Shown here piece after piece: positions 48,266-61,424 of a DNA stretch of 64,000 bases (position 1 is its first letter; each line of letters begins with the position of its first letter). The stretch spans positions 13,575,501 through 13,639,500 of the forward strand of contig JAFFSR010000136.1 in NCBI GenBank assembly GCA_017163975.1, in the 5' to 3' direction. The DNA comes from Anastatus disparis. Taxonomy: Eukaryota > Arthropoda > Insecta > Hymenoptera > Eupelmidae. The position numbers were made by a program, and so were the translations under genes. Below the pieces are notes generated by a model. It had not been told where the DNA came from. It searched no databases and saw only the letters and a program-made list of their open reading frames with translations.

Positions 48266-51200
48266 AGAAAAGAAAGGAGAAGGAGAGAGAGAAAGAGAAA
48301 GAATAGCCGGCCGGTTACTGCAAGCGTCCAGCAGAGAGATAACCAAAGAGTTGAACGAGTTGTTTTCTATCCTTTTTTTTTACTTTTTTTTATTTCATCG
48401 GTTTAAAAGTTCTTTCTCTTTCTAAGTTTTACGTTTGTCAAACTGTGTATTGGCTTATCGGCACATTCTCGTTATATTGTTGCTATGGAGTTTCTTTTAA
48501 TACTATATTTAGCGTTAACATTTTTTTTTGATTTATCATTATTTTATACTATTAGTTGTTAAATTTTTTTTCAAAAAATATCATTAAAAGCATTTTGTAA
48601 AATATATTCTATTAGCTAAATTTTTACATGATAAGATTATAGCTTCGTTGGATGGTTATTGTTAAAATAAAATATATATTTTATTTAAAATAACTTTGAA
48701 TATTTAATGTTTAACAACGCAAAAGTGATATTAAATTTTATTAAAATTATAAAATATGTATTTTATGAAAAACAAAAACTTAGATTTTGATAAAAATTCG
48801 AAATATTTTATCATTTTTGTTTTATTGCATAAGCATACTAGATTTATGAAAAAAAATCTTTTTAGCAAAGAAAAAAATCAATAGCAATAAAATACAGAAA
48901 ATAATAAAACATTTTTGCAACAATCTTTTCTGGCAAGCAATTTCTCTTTATTCTAATAGAAACGTAGACTCTCCGAAGAAAATGAAAATATTCTCGGAGC
49001 TTGACAGTCTTGCAAAGAGTATAGCGTAATAATGTAAACGAATATACCAAAAAGGATAGGGAAGGGAGTAGGTAGAAGGGAGTAAAGAAGAAGAGAGAAA
49101 CAGAGAAATTATAGACACTGAAGGAGTTAAGAGAAGGTCAGTAAAAAGACGTAGATAGATGGTACACACGTACACATACACACTCGTACATTCTCATACG
49201 AACACACACATATACATTAGCGAGAGAGTCTAAAGCAAAGAGTAAGAGAAACGGTAAAATAAAGAAAAGGGTTATATGTAGAAGCAAACGAAGAAACGTA
49301 TAAAACAAGAAATAAGCAAAAAAATAAACATAAAGAATATAGAAACTACTTGGTATATATGAACCTTAAGTTGGAGTGTCATCCTATACCCGTGAGGCTC
49401 TGTTAGCTTTTGCTCATCCTATATACACCTTATATGCGAGCTCCTTGTTACACCTTAATACTTTAAACTTTTGTATACATACATATGTTTAATTATTCCT
49501 TGAGAGACTCATCTTAGATTTCTCTTTTGTGCGTTACTTTACAATCTATTTATCCTTTTCGCTGTTATTCTAATTCGTATGGTATTACAAACACTATAAA
49601 TTAAACAAATTTTGAATATTTATTTCTGTTGTATTAAGATTTCAATAATATACTTAAATCTGTGATTATTGTACATTTAAATACAAGACGAGATATAAAA
49701 TAAGAATATTTTGCTTAATTATTTAGACTGTCAATTGTTTTCATCGGTTTTCATTACAAGCATTTGTTGTGTTAATGAATAGAAAAAGTAATAACTATAA
49801 ATATATTATTTCCTATTAAATTGTCACTATCTAATTATCGTATCAAGATATTAAAAATTTTATTATCTTTGTTATAAAAGATTTTGTAATTTAATAATCA
49901 ATTTTTATTTCAAATAAATGCAAAACAAATGTAAATATTAGTGATTAAATAACATGACTGCGATATCGACATTCATTAAACGTTAGACAGAAGCAAGTAT
50001 GACAAGACCAGTATCTATATATATTTCTTTTTTTACTGATGATGTGCACATTTCGAACGTACGCATTAAGTAGAAATAACCAAGTACGGTAAGACCATTG
50101 CCCTACGGATGTTTTTTTAATTGTATTTGATCGGACTTTTTGAAAATACTTTCTTTTTCATTTTTTATATTTCATGTCATTTTGATAATTCATCAAATGA
50201 AAAATAAGAAAATAATAAATTATTAAAATTATAATATTAAAGAAAATTTATTGAAATTTCAGTACCGTATATTTAAAGAAATACGTCTGTTTTCCAATGA
50301 TCGTTTAAAAACTCTAAAAAATGATGATACGAATAATAACGAATGTCGTTGTATGTATAAATTAAAAGAGAGCAAGAGAATAATTTTATTTGCCTCGAAG
50401 GGTTGGGAATGGCTGTAAGTACGAGGATATTTGTGTAGGACGGAGGTCTTTTGTATTGATAGTCGAGTATTATGGCTAAAGCCTTTTATTCTTTTGAGCG
50501 TTTAAAGTTCAATCGACGGTGCTTTTTATGTATACATTCGTATGCATATACGGTGTCACTGAAGAAAAGAAATACATTTACTTTGAGTGCCACTTTAAAA
50601 CCATAATTTATCTGCAATGTAGTTTAAGTTTCTTCACTTATGTGTCTGATTGCCGCATTGCAGAGAGCATAATAATAGAGCAACTTAATCTACGTCAATT
50701 TTGCAATTTATTGTTTCTTTTTTTTATCTTGTTTTGTTTTTAAACGTTCAATAGAAAATTATATTTTAATTTTCATGCGAGTTTCATTTGTTTTTGCGGT
50801 AATCGTATACTTTTTGAATTGACTTTTATTTTTCTTTTTCGCTATACACGTAGAGAAAAATAATCAATTTTAACACTTAGTATTGAAAATATAAATTGTA
50901 CTTTTCTCTGGCTTTTCAAATTCTATACGTAATAAATTTTCAACTCTTTTGATAAACTTTATCCAAATACTTTATACAAATGTAGAAACTTTTCTATTGA
51001 AAAGATATGTTAGGAAATTTTTCCATTAAAAATTATCAACATAATAGTTCAGACTGTGCATCTCAATTCTTTGACCTAAAAAGTCGATCTAATGAAAATT
51101 ATTGCTCAAATTAACAATCGCTTAGCAAGCATTAAAGCAAGGTTTTATACTAAATTTTTAACTCGATTGCATCTTGCATAAAATCCTCCGATCAACGTAT

Positions 51201-54200
51201 ATAAAAACACATTTGACAATAAAATTAAAAAGTTTTTCAGAAAAAGTATCTAAAAAGATGAGTATGCGAATTGTTGAACAACTTAAAATCTTGTTTCTTT
51301 TACCCACTATGTAACTATATATATCTTACTTTTTCTCGATGTTGTTTATAAGAAAAAGATGCCACTAAAGTCGCGACTTATTGTCGCATGATATTTTCGT
51401 TTTCATCTCTGGCGCCCTATCTTCTTCTCCCCCACTTTCACGGCCTTCTTTTCCGGATACGTACGCTTATAAGTGAGTGAGTGGAAGAAATAAAGTGCTG
51501 GTATTTTTTTTGCGACTCAATGGAAACTCTTTGGGTCTCTGCCATGTAAACATCATGCTGATTGCCGAAAACGGAGTCCTTATTGACTTTTATGAGCTTG
51601 TTTTTTTTTGTTTGTTTGGTTTTCGTCGACAGTTTTAGGTTTATAGGACAGAAGATGGGTACTTAAATTTATTGTTCTTTTTTATTTGATGTGACGTTTT
51701 GTTTTTTAAAATAGAATTTTATTGATAAAATAATTAATATATTAATTTAATATTACAAATTTAATAATTAAGTAATTTATTTTCTAATATCATTAAGAAG
51801 TAATTGATATATTCTCTGTTACGAAAAATTATATTACATATAGAAATATAAATTTAAAACAAAATAATAAAACTTAGCTAGCAATGAATCGTGTGAATAT
51901 ACGTCTGTGCATTGATACTATCCTTAAAAATTTTTTTCTCCCAGCAAAGATCATCGTATCGAAAGAATCCAAGAAATTCTTTTATTTTTTCATTTTCTTT
52001 TTCTCTGTACATATACAGAGGTATATATATACGCACATACCAATGTACCTTTAACGCCATTGCATTAACGACATTTTTCCTTTGCTATTCTTCCGTCATC
52101 TCGGCGCACACTCGAGAGACATCGAAACAAACGTGCACACCTTCTTCAAACGCAAATGTTTCTCTTTCCTCGCCTTCTTCAAAAGGCCATGCTTAACGAG
52201 AGTAAGGAAGGGAATCGTCATTCTCTCTCTCTAACTTAGCTGTATAGATATATAAACTACCTGAAAATCAAAGAGACACGTGTGTAAAAAGGGAACTACA
52301 CAAGCTAAAGCTCTCTCTCTTTCTCTCTCAAGTCCCCCCATATCTATCTTTATTAAGACTAACGGACATGGACGTAAGCACGCGCTCGCATCGATAATGG
52401 CAAACTTTTCTCTCTCTCTCTCTCTCTCTTTGACTCTTTTGGTTATATACAATATACTCGTCCTTTTAATCCTTATGCTTCTTTACAGTAGTATAAAAGA
52501 CGATCGATAACGAGCCGTTGCTAGCTTTTTAAAGGAGTTAAAAGAGTGTATATGTATATGGGTGCAAGGGAGAGAGAGAGTAGAACTCGCGGTGTCTTAT
52601 ATACGTATCTTTGACTTCTATGTGGCAAGCGATGTCGCGCGCTTGCTCTCTTGGTCTGGCTTTGCTGCGCTTAAAACGTGTTCCGCATAACGGAGCTTAT
52701 ATATTCGAATGCTATATGTACTATATAAAGCGAGAGGCTCTATCTCTCTCTTTTTCTAGTACTTCTTTGGGTGCGAAAACAGAACGAGAACTGTTCGCGC
52801 CTCCGCCTTTTAAAATCCTTCTTCTACTCTCCTCTTCTTCTTGTCGGTACTCTATTCCTTTTTACTTATGGAGTTTGTCTTTTCTATATACATATATATA
52901 TTGCGTGCATGTTTCTACCAATGATTATTTATATTGGACCTTCTTCCTTGTTCAGCCTCTCTCTGTTGCGTTCTCACGTTCGAGTTTACAATTTTTTATA
53001 CAAATATTACTTTTTTTTCTTTTTTCTTCTAATAGAAGCTTCAATTTTAACGAATGGATCCATTGATTGCTAATAAAAACTACTTAGCATATATTCTAAT
53101 GAATTTTTGCCTGACGTTGCTATCTTAATTTTTATTATATTTTTTTATTAATTGTCGTTAGAGGTATATATAATGTACTCGAGAATCACAATCAATTAAA
53201 AATAATGAATTAAAATAAAAGAATTGAGAAAAAAATAAATTTTCAAAGCTACATTATTTACATCCAATTAACTACACACTAAGTGAATCAAATACTATTC
53301 AAGCCATTAAAACTACCTCTAAGCCATTAATTTATGCAAGTCTATAAAAATAAAAATAGATAAAGAAAAAGAAAAAGGCAAAAATGAAAATGAAAATAAA
53401 AATTGTAAACAAACAAAAGTTTGTTAACAACATTCTTTGGTTTTAATGACAGCGTCAAGGCAACTTTTAACCCTTCTTGTATAATTAAGACTCGAAATAA
53501 TTTTCAACTCTTAGAAGTCGAATTAACAGTTTCTTCCAATCGCTTGTTCTTAATGAACCTTTGGAGTGCATTGAATTTTCTCTCTCTCGTCCTGATTTCC
53601 GGCACATGTTTGCTTTAAGAAACCGTCACGTGATTTGCTGCTCGCACTAAGGCAAAGCACATATATAGTAGATTTCCTTGGAAGGTAAAAGCTTTCGGTC
53701 CTTATACACACATAACCCTATACGTAGATACATGCTCCCGAAACTTTATATATACCGTTTGATTATAAGCGATGTCTTGTACAACGGGACCGTCATTTGA
53801 ATTTTCGCCCTCTGATTGCTTAAGTAAGATTGGGTTAATGCAATGTTACTTTTTTCTCTCTCTTTTTTTATAGATTTTTTTTTAAGTGTGTGTTACCTAG
53901 GCATGCGAAATACAAGATCGAAAGGTCGTTTTATCGAAATGTAGATCATTTGAAAGATTTATATTTAGATTGATATATGTTCATATGTTAACTTGTATTT
54001 AATCGTGGCAAAAGAATGCTGTTAAGCGGCAACTTTTTTTTCTGCGGGTGGCGGCATATATTTATATTAGATAATGTCGACGCATGTAACAAGTTGTTCG
54101 CGAAGATCATTTGAAATTGATTTTATTGATAGATTTTTATTCTGACTGGAAGTTAATCATTATAAAATGTTTGAGTTAATACAATTAACAAACAAATATT

Positions 54201-54868
54201 AATTAGTCCAATTAAATTGGAGACATACATCATTTTAATTTGCATAAAATAACAATCAGTAACGTAAATTTAAATATTTATATTTATTTTTTTAACGCAA
54301 CGTTATGATGTTAACAAGCTAATTAATTGAAGTAAATGAAAAAGTAATGTATAAAATATTATGTGTAATGTTTAACACACGTACAACTTCTTATTTACAC
54401 TACAGCGTTTCAATTATTTTTAAAAAATATTTATCATACCATCAATTAAAGTTCACGAAGCGCATCAATTTTACAAGTGCACATCAATGAAAAATTTTAC
54501 AAACATCAAACGACAAATGTGCATAAAGTAACATTAATTTGTATGTATAAAGACTTTATACGATAAAAAAAAATTTTTTTCAACAAAGTGCACATACATG
54601 AATGCACTTAACTCATTCTAACTGCTGTAATTTGAAACGATATGTTAAAGAAAATTCGTTTCATTGTTCTCCCGATTATAGTCAAGTAGAGAATATAGTT
54701 TTACCGTCAGGCAGATGAATAAAACCTTGTATTACAAAGCAGATGCATAAAAAAGGTATAAAAAAAATAATATACACAGATCACTTTTGCTCGCTGTATG
54801 TGTGTATACTGTGTGCTCACATTAATCGTATTAAGAATAACTACTGTGGTTTCTATTTGTTATAACGT
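48266..54868. other. Non-coding stretch, no supported gene
   Basis: A/T blocks (about 48,480-48,900, 49,560-50,350, 50,750-51,300, 51,690-51,900, 53,080-53,420 and 54,120-54,580) alternate with mixed blocks. A (CT)n run lies near 52,411-52,429 and TATAAAAG at 52,492-52,499. The + strand frame at 52,584-53,066 is stop-free for about 160 codons but reads through pyrimidine and TATA tracts. A - strand acceptor/donor junction at 52,261/52,260 is noted in the findings. Confidence 0.5.
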
Positions 54869-54880
54869 TTGTGCATGTAT

Positions 54881-54960
54881 GCGTTAACGCAAAGTTTCGC
54901 TCTCTCTAGCTCGCGAGCTAGCGCGTGCGCACCCGCGCAAATGCGACGCGCCAACGAGCC
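54881..54960. promoter_or_regulatory. CpG-dense palindrome cluster
   Basis: Three perfect palindromes lie within 52 bp: GCGTTAACGC (54,881-54,890), CTAGCTCGCGAGCTAG (54,906-54,921) and GTGCGCAC (54,925-54,932). They are followed by CCGCGCAAATGCGACGCGCC. CpG is far denser than in the flanks. An open frame from an ATG near 54,874 runs through the patch to about 55,090 with varied codons, but it ends in a CT repeat and resembles no family. The cluster could be a regulatory element binding symmetric factors, a small CpG island at a promoter, or chance. No start-site motif settles this. Confidence 0.3.
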
Positions 54961-57900
54961 ATTAATATTAATAAGAATTAGAAGAATTAATAAGGTACAT
55001 AGAGAGCCGCTTTCGTGTGAACATGACCTTTGCGTTCGTCGTTTAACACAACACGCTCTCTTTTTCTCTCTCTCTCTCTCTGCTTTCTAATATAACGATA
55101 TCTTTTATATGCGGTAGCAATAATAATGATATTGACATTAATTTTATAGTTGATTATAGATAAATATAATAAACATTGCAATTTAATGAATATCCTTAAT
55201 AGTTCCGTATTAACTTGTTTTTATCTTATGTTTATTATAAAAAAAAAATTCAAATTTGATCATAATAAAAAAAAATATTTTTAATGATATCCGTACGATA
55301 TTAATCGTCCCGTAATATCGCTTACACATCCTTTATTTATTTTTTCAAATTATTCATCATTCTATACCAGTGACAAGACTCTCTTGAATTAAAAAAAAAA
55401 ATAATATCAATAGTCCATCTCTAACTGTACGCATATACATCCGACGTACAATCCCCTTCTGCATCTCACACGCTTATTATCTCACGCGCATACCTAACTT
55501 ACTTTTTTGATCGAGTCTTTGGATATAGTCTCTTTTCTAACGTCAACATCCCCCCGAGTTTGATAAGAAAAAAAAATTCTGTTGGGCACTGATGCGCGAA
55601 AAATAAAATTAAATGAAGGAAAAAAAAGGAAAAACAAACCGATCTCGCATAAAGAGTAAGGGGCTAGAAGATTTTATTCAAGGATACATATAACTTATGC
55701 AAGTCTTATTAACCGTTTTGCGCGACATATTTCCGGCAAATAAAAAAATATATATATAAAAGAAGGTTATATCTTTTCGCACCTTTTCTTATGTTTATAC
55801 ATTATAAGATCGAGATCGTGTGATATATAATGCTAAAGCAAAAGGGAGAGAGAAAGAGAAATAGAGATAGAAATAAGAGACTCTATGTGCTCGAGTGGCC
55901 GCGATATAAATTCCACGAGCTAACGTCATTCAGTATTCTAGATTTAACAGATGCACCTTTTTATTTATTCGCACGTTAGTAAAAGGATTTCCGTGAAAAT
56001 GCTTGATTTCCAACGGATTCTTTTTTTCTTCTTTTTTTTTATAATATGCTGCACATATATGCTTTATGTTTGAATGTTACATACAATGATGAATGAATTG
56101 TGCATTATGGGAATATTATTTATCGCGGAGCTATTGTGCTTTTTTTTACCTTATTCTATAGTCTGGTTAAGTGATATTTTTGCGATTACAACTGAAAATG
56201 AACAGTTAAGCGAAGTAGCTTGTTTAGATGAGATCACAGGATGGGGTTGCATGTACTTTTATTTTTTGTCGTATCATCATCAATATGAATTTTTCATGTT
56301 TAACAGAACTTGAATTCTTCTTTTTGTAAACTGTTAATACTTGAGTATAAAACTATTTAACTTTTTACAGTGTAATTTCATAAATTTAAAACTTACAACA
56401 AAACTTACAACGTATTTAATTTTGTCAAAGTCAAACTTTTAACATCCATAATAATTTACGATTCAGCGCCTGACTTCTTCTCCTAACATCTCGAAAATTC
56501 CTTCCCATCTTTAGAGAAGCTTCAAGTCGAGCGCAAGTTGTTTAACTTCATTCGCGCGTGTGTGTGTATGTGTGTGCGCAACAGCAGCCCCAAGCCCTCG
56601 TCCCATTACGTCTTGATTTATTAATGCTCTTTCAAAAGCCATTCTAAAAAAGTTAAAATAACAAAACAAAAAAAACAATACTTACAAGACTCCCCTTCAT
56701 TAGCAAAATGCTCAATACGTTCCGAGTCTTTACACCGACAAAACCTTAGAAATTTGCCAGTGCTTCAACCCTTCAACATTTATTTACACTCATATGTTTT
56801 ACCTAAAGACTTCCGCTTGTTTTTCATATTAAAAAATAAAATAAAAGAAAAAATAAATTATTCTCTAAAAAGTCCATCAAACTCTTTACAACGAGCATTG
56901 AGCAAAAGTCTTATGGAACGAGGAAGCAAAGTATTATATATGTCGCCAAACAACAATCCCGTTCTAAAATGTTAATTCTTTATTAGCCAACGAAAAAGGC
57001 AGCAGCTTTCCACCTTCGAGCATACATAATGTTATTATTATCAAATTGTTCACTTATAAAGCCTAAAGGAAGTGCCTAACATATATAGAAAAAAGAAAGA
57101 GAGAGAGATGCACCGTTTGAACGAACACGTCCATATAGTCAATGTTAAAGCAGCCATATATATGTGTAAGTCTCCGTGCGAATTAGATATAAGGTATGCG
57201 CGAATGGAATAAGACCTGTCTCATTACCTCTTGGCGTATTTTCAAGCCGTTAGGATAGCTTATATATATGTGTGTACTAGTGTGGACGATTATCCAGCTG
57301 AGTTTTTTGCATTGTAACGGGTGTTTACCATCTTTTTTTTTTATTTTCAAGCTTGTTGGAGTGACTTCACTTACCAATGTATAACTGACCTTTCGTCGTT
57401 AGAGTCTATCGGTTGCAAGGCTTGTATATGTTTGTCATGATTAATATATTGCAAAATTGGAATATATGTATATGGATTGCATAATATGGTTACAATTTTT
57501 TTTCTATACGATTATGAAGTTTTATTTTTATTTTGCTAATATTTTACATTTATATTTTTATTTTTAAAGTCCATTAAATACTAAAGTGTTTGGCAACAAA
57601 AGTAATATTATAAATGACGTTACATAGAAATATTTTAAAATCGAATTTTGTTGAGAATTTCATTAAATTAATGTAATATTTTTGTCTTTTTTAACAGCAT
57701 AGAAATGAAAATTTTATTTGATCACATATAACAAATTTGATTGTTGAAATAAAAATTCTTTTAAATCACTAGTTTATGAAAATACGAAAATAATTTTGCC
57801 TAAATGAATATTACTTTGAAAATTGAACAATTGAATAACAATAAAAATTTGGTTAAATATTTAATAAACAAAATAGAAGCTATAGGCATCTAAAAGTAAT

Positions 57901-58036
57901 AGTCTTTGGAATAAAGACTACTATTGCTATGCAAACTATCATCCTATCAATGCCAAACAGTAAGATGCAAATCTTCGTAATCGTTTCTCTTCGGCAAGAG
58001 GTAACTATTCTCTCCTAAATAAAACTCACTTAACTA
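54961..58036. other. Non-coding stretch, no supported gene
   Basis: Mostly A/T-rich with CT repeats (55,065-55,081) and mixed patches. A branch point and acceptor at 56,483-56,514, followed by two open frames, is discussed in the findings. A small stem (AGTCTTT 57,901-57,907 with AAAGACT 57,913-57,919) is visible but too short to name. An acceptor-like TTTTTTAACAG ending at 57,697 has no donor or exon-like sequence after it. Confidence 0.5.
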
Positions 58037-58079
58037 TTATACATATACATATATATTCCAAAGCCTCAGTACAGTCAGT
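58037..58079 (+). promoter_or_regulatory. Candidate core promoter: TATA-like box and TCAGT initiators
   Basis: Two exact TCAGT insect initiator matches occur at 58,066-58,070 and 58,075-58,079. TATATAT at about 58,049-58,055 lies 22-28 bases upstream of the second initiator's A (58,077). TCAGT is the consensus arthropod initiator. The downstream 100 bp are unusually CpG-rich for this window, as expected of a promoter-proximal first exon. TA-rich strings are abundant here, so the TATA element alone carries little weight. Confidence 0.28.
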
Positions 58080-58454
58080 TTAAAGTTTACTCTAACGATT
58101 ACGCAAGTCTAACCTTAACCATATACTTTCCCGTAGCACTCGCGTCATTTACATCAACGTCGCCAATCGTCGTCGCGTCTGATCAAACGAGATCCGTGAC
58201 TACTTAAGCTTTCTCTCTCTCTTTCTCGTTCGTCATTGTAAATCACACGATTGCAAACTCTTTTCCGCCTTCTTCTCTTTCTCTCTCTCTCTTTCTGTCT
58301 CTTTCTCTCTTTTGCTAGTCAGAGAAAAAAGAAAAACCAGAGAAGAAGAGAGAAAGAACTACTTCTTCCGTGAGTCGGATTAATAAACGGTAGGGTTCGA
58401 AGAGAGCTTTTTCGCACTCATGAGCCTCAACCCTTTTTTTTGCAACTTTATACG
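58077..58454 (+). other. Candidate first exon ending at a GTGAGT donor
   Basis: If transcription begins at the initiator at 58,077, an exon could run to ACG/GTGAGT, with the donor at 58,455-58,460. Its first part is CpG-rich (58,130-58,200) and its middle is CT-rich, like many insect 5' untranslated regions. An ATG at 58,420 gives a frame (MSLNPFFCNFI) that is still open at the donor, leaving phase 2. No downstream acceptor was found inside the window, so the remainder of such a gene would lie to the right. All of this is inferred from short motifs, and a chance donor is possible. Confidence 0.2.
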
Positions 58455-60320
58455 GTGAGTCGTTATAATTTTTTTTTTCTATCTATCTTCATTGTCGATG
58501 CGCTTCCTGTTACGCGAATGCAGCAATTAAAAGGGTCGATGCACTAACTTTTATATACATACACACACATAAATACATGCGCGCATATAAGGAGTTGGTA
58601 GCAATAGTTGTGCGGATGATGATGACACGAGCAGTTTTCGTCGCGTAATGGCAACAGCTTTATTTTTTTTTTTCGTTAGACAAAGTTAAAAGTCCCTTTT
58701 TTTCATTTTTAAAGTCGCGATGAGTTAATTAAAGAGTTGTATAACGTAATAGGTAGATTGATATAAAGTAGATATTGCGTTATTATGATTTATATACGTA
58801 AAAGGATTACAGTAATTATATAATAATTAATTGTTAAGTGATATTGCAATTTGTGGGTATAGAAAACACGCACAAACAAATAAAAAAAAAGCATAAAAAA
58901 TCAACATATTGCACTTCTTTGAGTATTATATATGTGGTCGAAAATATTTGCCAGTCATTGTTGATTATACTTGTACAAGTAAGCCTTATATACGTGTATA
59001 GTTATGAAAAGCGTTTCATCGAACTTTAATTTACTAATATATAACGTATAAACATAATAGAATAGAAAATTACAAAGTTGAAAATAATTATCGAAGAGTA
59101 AAAACAATCTATCGGGGCTTAGCTTTTATAAAGTTATCGAATAATCTAACAAGTAAATATGATTACATCCGGTCAGTATATACATATATATATATATTAT
59201 AACAAGTGCTCCAAGTTGAAGGACGTGTATATATAAAACAAGAATAGTACGAGGACTTCTTGTAAAGGTCTAGTGTTGAAAATTAGCTAGCATTCTGGTG
59301 TGGAACATAAGAATTTTCCTTTATTCTTCTTTTTTTTCTTCTTTTTCTTCTTCAAGGTACATGTTAATATCGCTACGCTTCGCAATTTTCGGCTCTCTTA
59401 TATACTTGTTAGCTTGCCCTTCAAATTATAGATGCGTGCAGTGACTATGAAGTTTCCTTTTTTTTATTCTCCTTCTTCTTCCAAGAATGATGTCTAAAAA
59501 TAAGAATGTCTTTTAAATTTCCGTATTATATAAAGTTTATTTAGATTCTTCTACAATGTTTGCTTGTCGAGCTTTGACGCAAGAAAGAGATACTATTAGA
59601 TGATTAGAAAGTACAATAAAGTTAAAGAATTACAATGTGAGCAGCGTAATGTTATATGTAAATTAACGATGGAAAATTATACTTGCGATGTAATTTTAAA
59701 TAATTATTGCTAATTATCAGAATGTGTATAATTAACTATGATAAATAACAGGTTTTCATCATTTTTTTTTCGAAGTAAAACGTAATAATAATTACTCTAT
59801 TCATAAATGTTTGAATGATGTCTGTTAAAAAAATAATTTTAATATGATTTAATTTGTGAAATTACGTAAGCGTCGTATGAAAAAAATGTTATACATTTTC
59901 ACACAAAGTTCGATGAAAAATTTTATTTTTATACAAAGTTTAATAAATTTATCTACATAAAATGATGATGAATTTACCCAAATACTATAATAACATTAAA
60001 CGCTTTCTAATTTATAAGATAATATTTACAATTGAGTAAAATGATTTAATGCAATTGGTTAATTGCACGTAAAGGTATATCTCAACAAAGAAGTAAAACG
60101 TAAACTCTACCGAAAAAAAACGAGCAGCTAACACATATTTCATATACGTTTAAAAAAAAGCAAAAGAAAAGAAAAACAAGAGCCATTAAGTAAAAAAAAC
60201 AAAAGAAGCAATCTCAACGTTGTACTTGCCCGTAAAGGCTAATCCTTACTAAAGGCTAATAGAGCGTCACGGAAACGGAAACCCTTCTTTTCTCTCTTTC
60301 CTTTTTGCTTACATATATGT

Positions 60321-60342
60321 ATATATATATATATATATATAT
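60321..60342. repeat. (AT)11 microsatellite
   Basis: Eleven perfect AT units, self-complementary and therefore potentially cruciform-forming. Confidence 0.95.
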
Positions 60343-61303
60343 ACACTCATACGTACTATCATATATGTAGAAGAAAAACGTGCGCTGACAAGCGAGCGCA
60401 ACGGAGTTACGCACTAGAGAGCTTATATATGTATGTGTATATATGCTTTAAACTTATAGCTATATTTCTCAAGGTCCTTTTCTCGAAGGGCAAGGAGAGC
60501 TTATGAAGAAAAGAGAGATGCCTCTTTCACGCTAGGCATATATATATGCTTTGCAAGAATTAAACTAACGTCAATTAAAGTGAAGCAAGGTATCTAGACT
60601 TTTGTTGGAAAAAAGAACATTTTTCATTTATTTTTTTTTTTTTTCTAAGATTAGGTTGAAAGAAGATAAACTTATTTTGGAAAATTAAGTTCTAAATTAG
60701 GTAAAAATGTTTTTGAAAAATTTGTAATATATTTCAAAGTTGAATATAAAAGCTTGAAATAAATATTTAAAATAAATTTTTATAAAAGATTCAAATAATG
60801 TTTCACTAACTTATCATAATCAGATAGATCTAAAAATACAATAAAAATATTTAAAATTATTTCAAGCATAAAAAGCACAAGAATTTAAAACAAAAAGTTA
60901 TTTTAGCTCGAAATAAAAAGAAGAAGACATAAACGAACGTTAAGTATGATAAACAATAAATTAAAAAGTGCATCGTTCTGTAATATGAAATATATATCGT
61001 ATAACATACCAGTGACCACAATAATACAAACTAAATTATTATAAATATAAATTATCTTGAAATTGTCAATTATCCCTTGACTCATTCAACGTGAGAATAA
61101 AATTTGCAATTTATTCCTCTTTGTCTGCTTGAACTATCTTTTCTCTTCCCTTTTACAAAAAAAAGATAAAAAAAAATTTGAAAAAAAATTAAAAAATATG
61201 AAGAAACGTCTCGTCTTTAGGAGCGTCCTTCATTAATGCGTTAGTTGAAAAAAAAGCACACACAGAAGAACCAAGAGCACAAGTAAAATGGAGGTAAAGC
61301 GGA

Positions 61304-61321
61304 GGGGAGGGAGGGGGGGGG
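61304..61321 (+). other. G-quadruplex motif
   Basis: GGGGAGGGAGGGGGGGGG satisfies the four-run G3+ rule with one-base loops (GGG-A-GGG-A-GGG-G-GGG) and is preceded by further GG pairs from 61,291. It is the only strong G-run array noticed in the window, set in DNA of very low GC content. It could form a stable quadruplex in DNA, or in RNA transcribed from the + strand. Confidence 0.8.
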
Positions 61322-61404
61322 AAGTTACTGCAGTAAAAATTATTACCCGTTCAAAGCCAAAGTAATAACTTATATAAAGTGCAAGTGTAAAAGGGGTCGA
61401 GAAA

Positions 61405-61424
61405 AGAGAGAGAGAGAGAGAGAG
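61405..61424. repeat. (AG)10 microsatellite
   Basis: Ten perfect AG units about 85 bp after the G-quadruplex motif, extending a purine-rich stretch on the same strand. Confidence 0.9.

Noticed and set aside
47728..48346. Overlapping - strand frames of 119 and 130 codons as genes
   Set aside because: They overlap each other in different frames and are dominated by CACA/TGTA and CT repeats (Tyr, Cys, Val, Ser, Leu runs). No recognisable domain.
1881..52499. TATAAAAG octamers (for example 1,881, 4,146, 7,240, 20,317, 24,053, 52,492) as promoters
   Set aside because: At this A/T content about this many are expected by chance on one strand. Except at 24,053, none has an initiator-like motif at the right distance.
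52584..53066. A + strand frame of about 160 codons as a gene
   Set aside because: It reads through CT, TATA and T-rich tracts, giving Ser/Leu/Phe runs. The region has fewer A/T stops, so the length is less surprising, and there is no splice or family support.
57661..57760. TTTTTTAACAG acceptor at 57,697
   Set aside because: Followed by A/T-rich DNA with stops and no donor within a reasonable distance.
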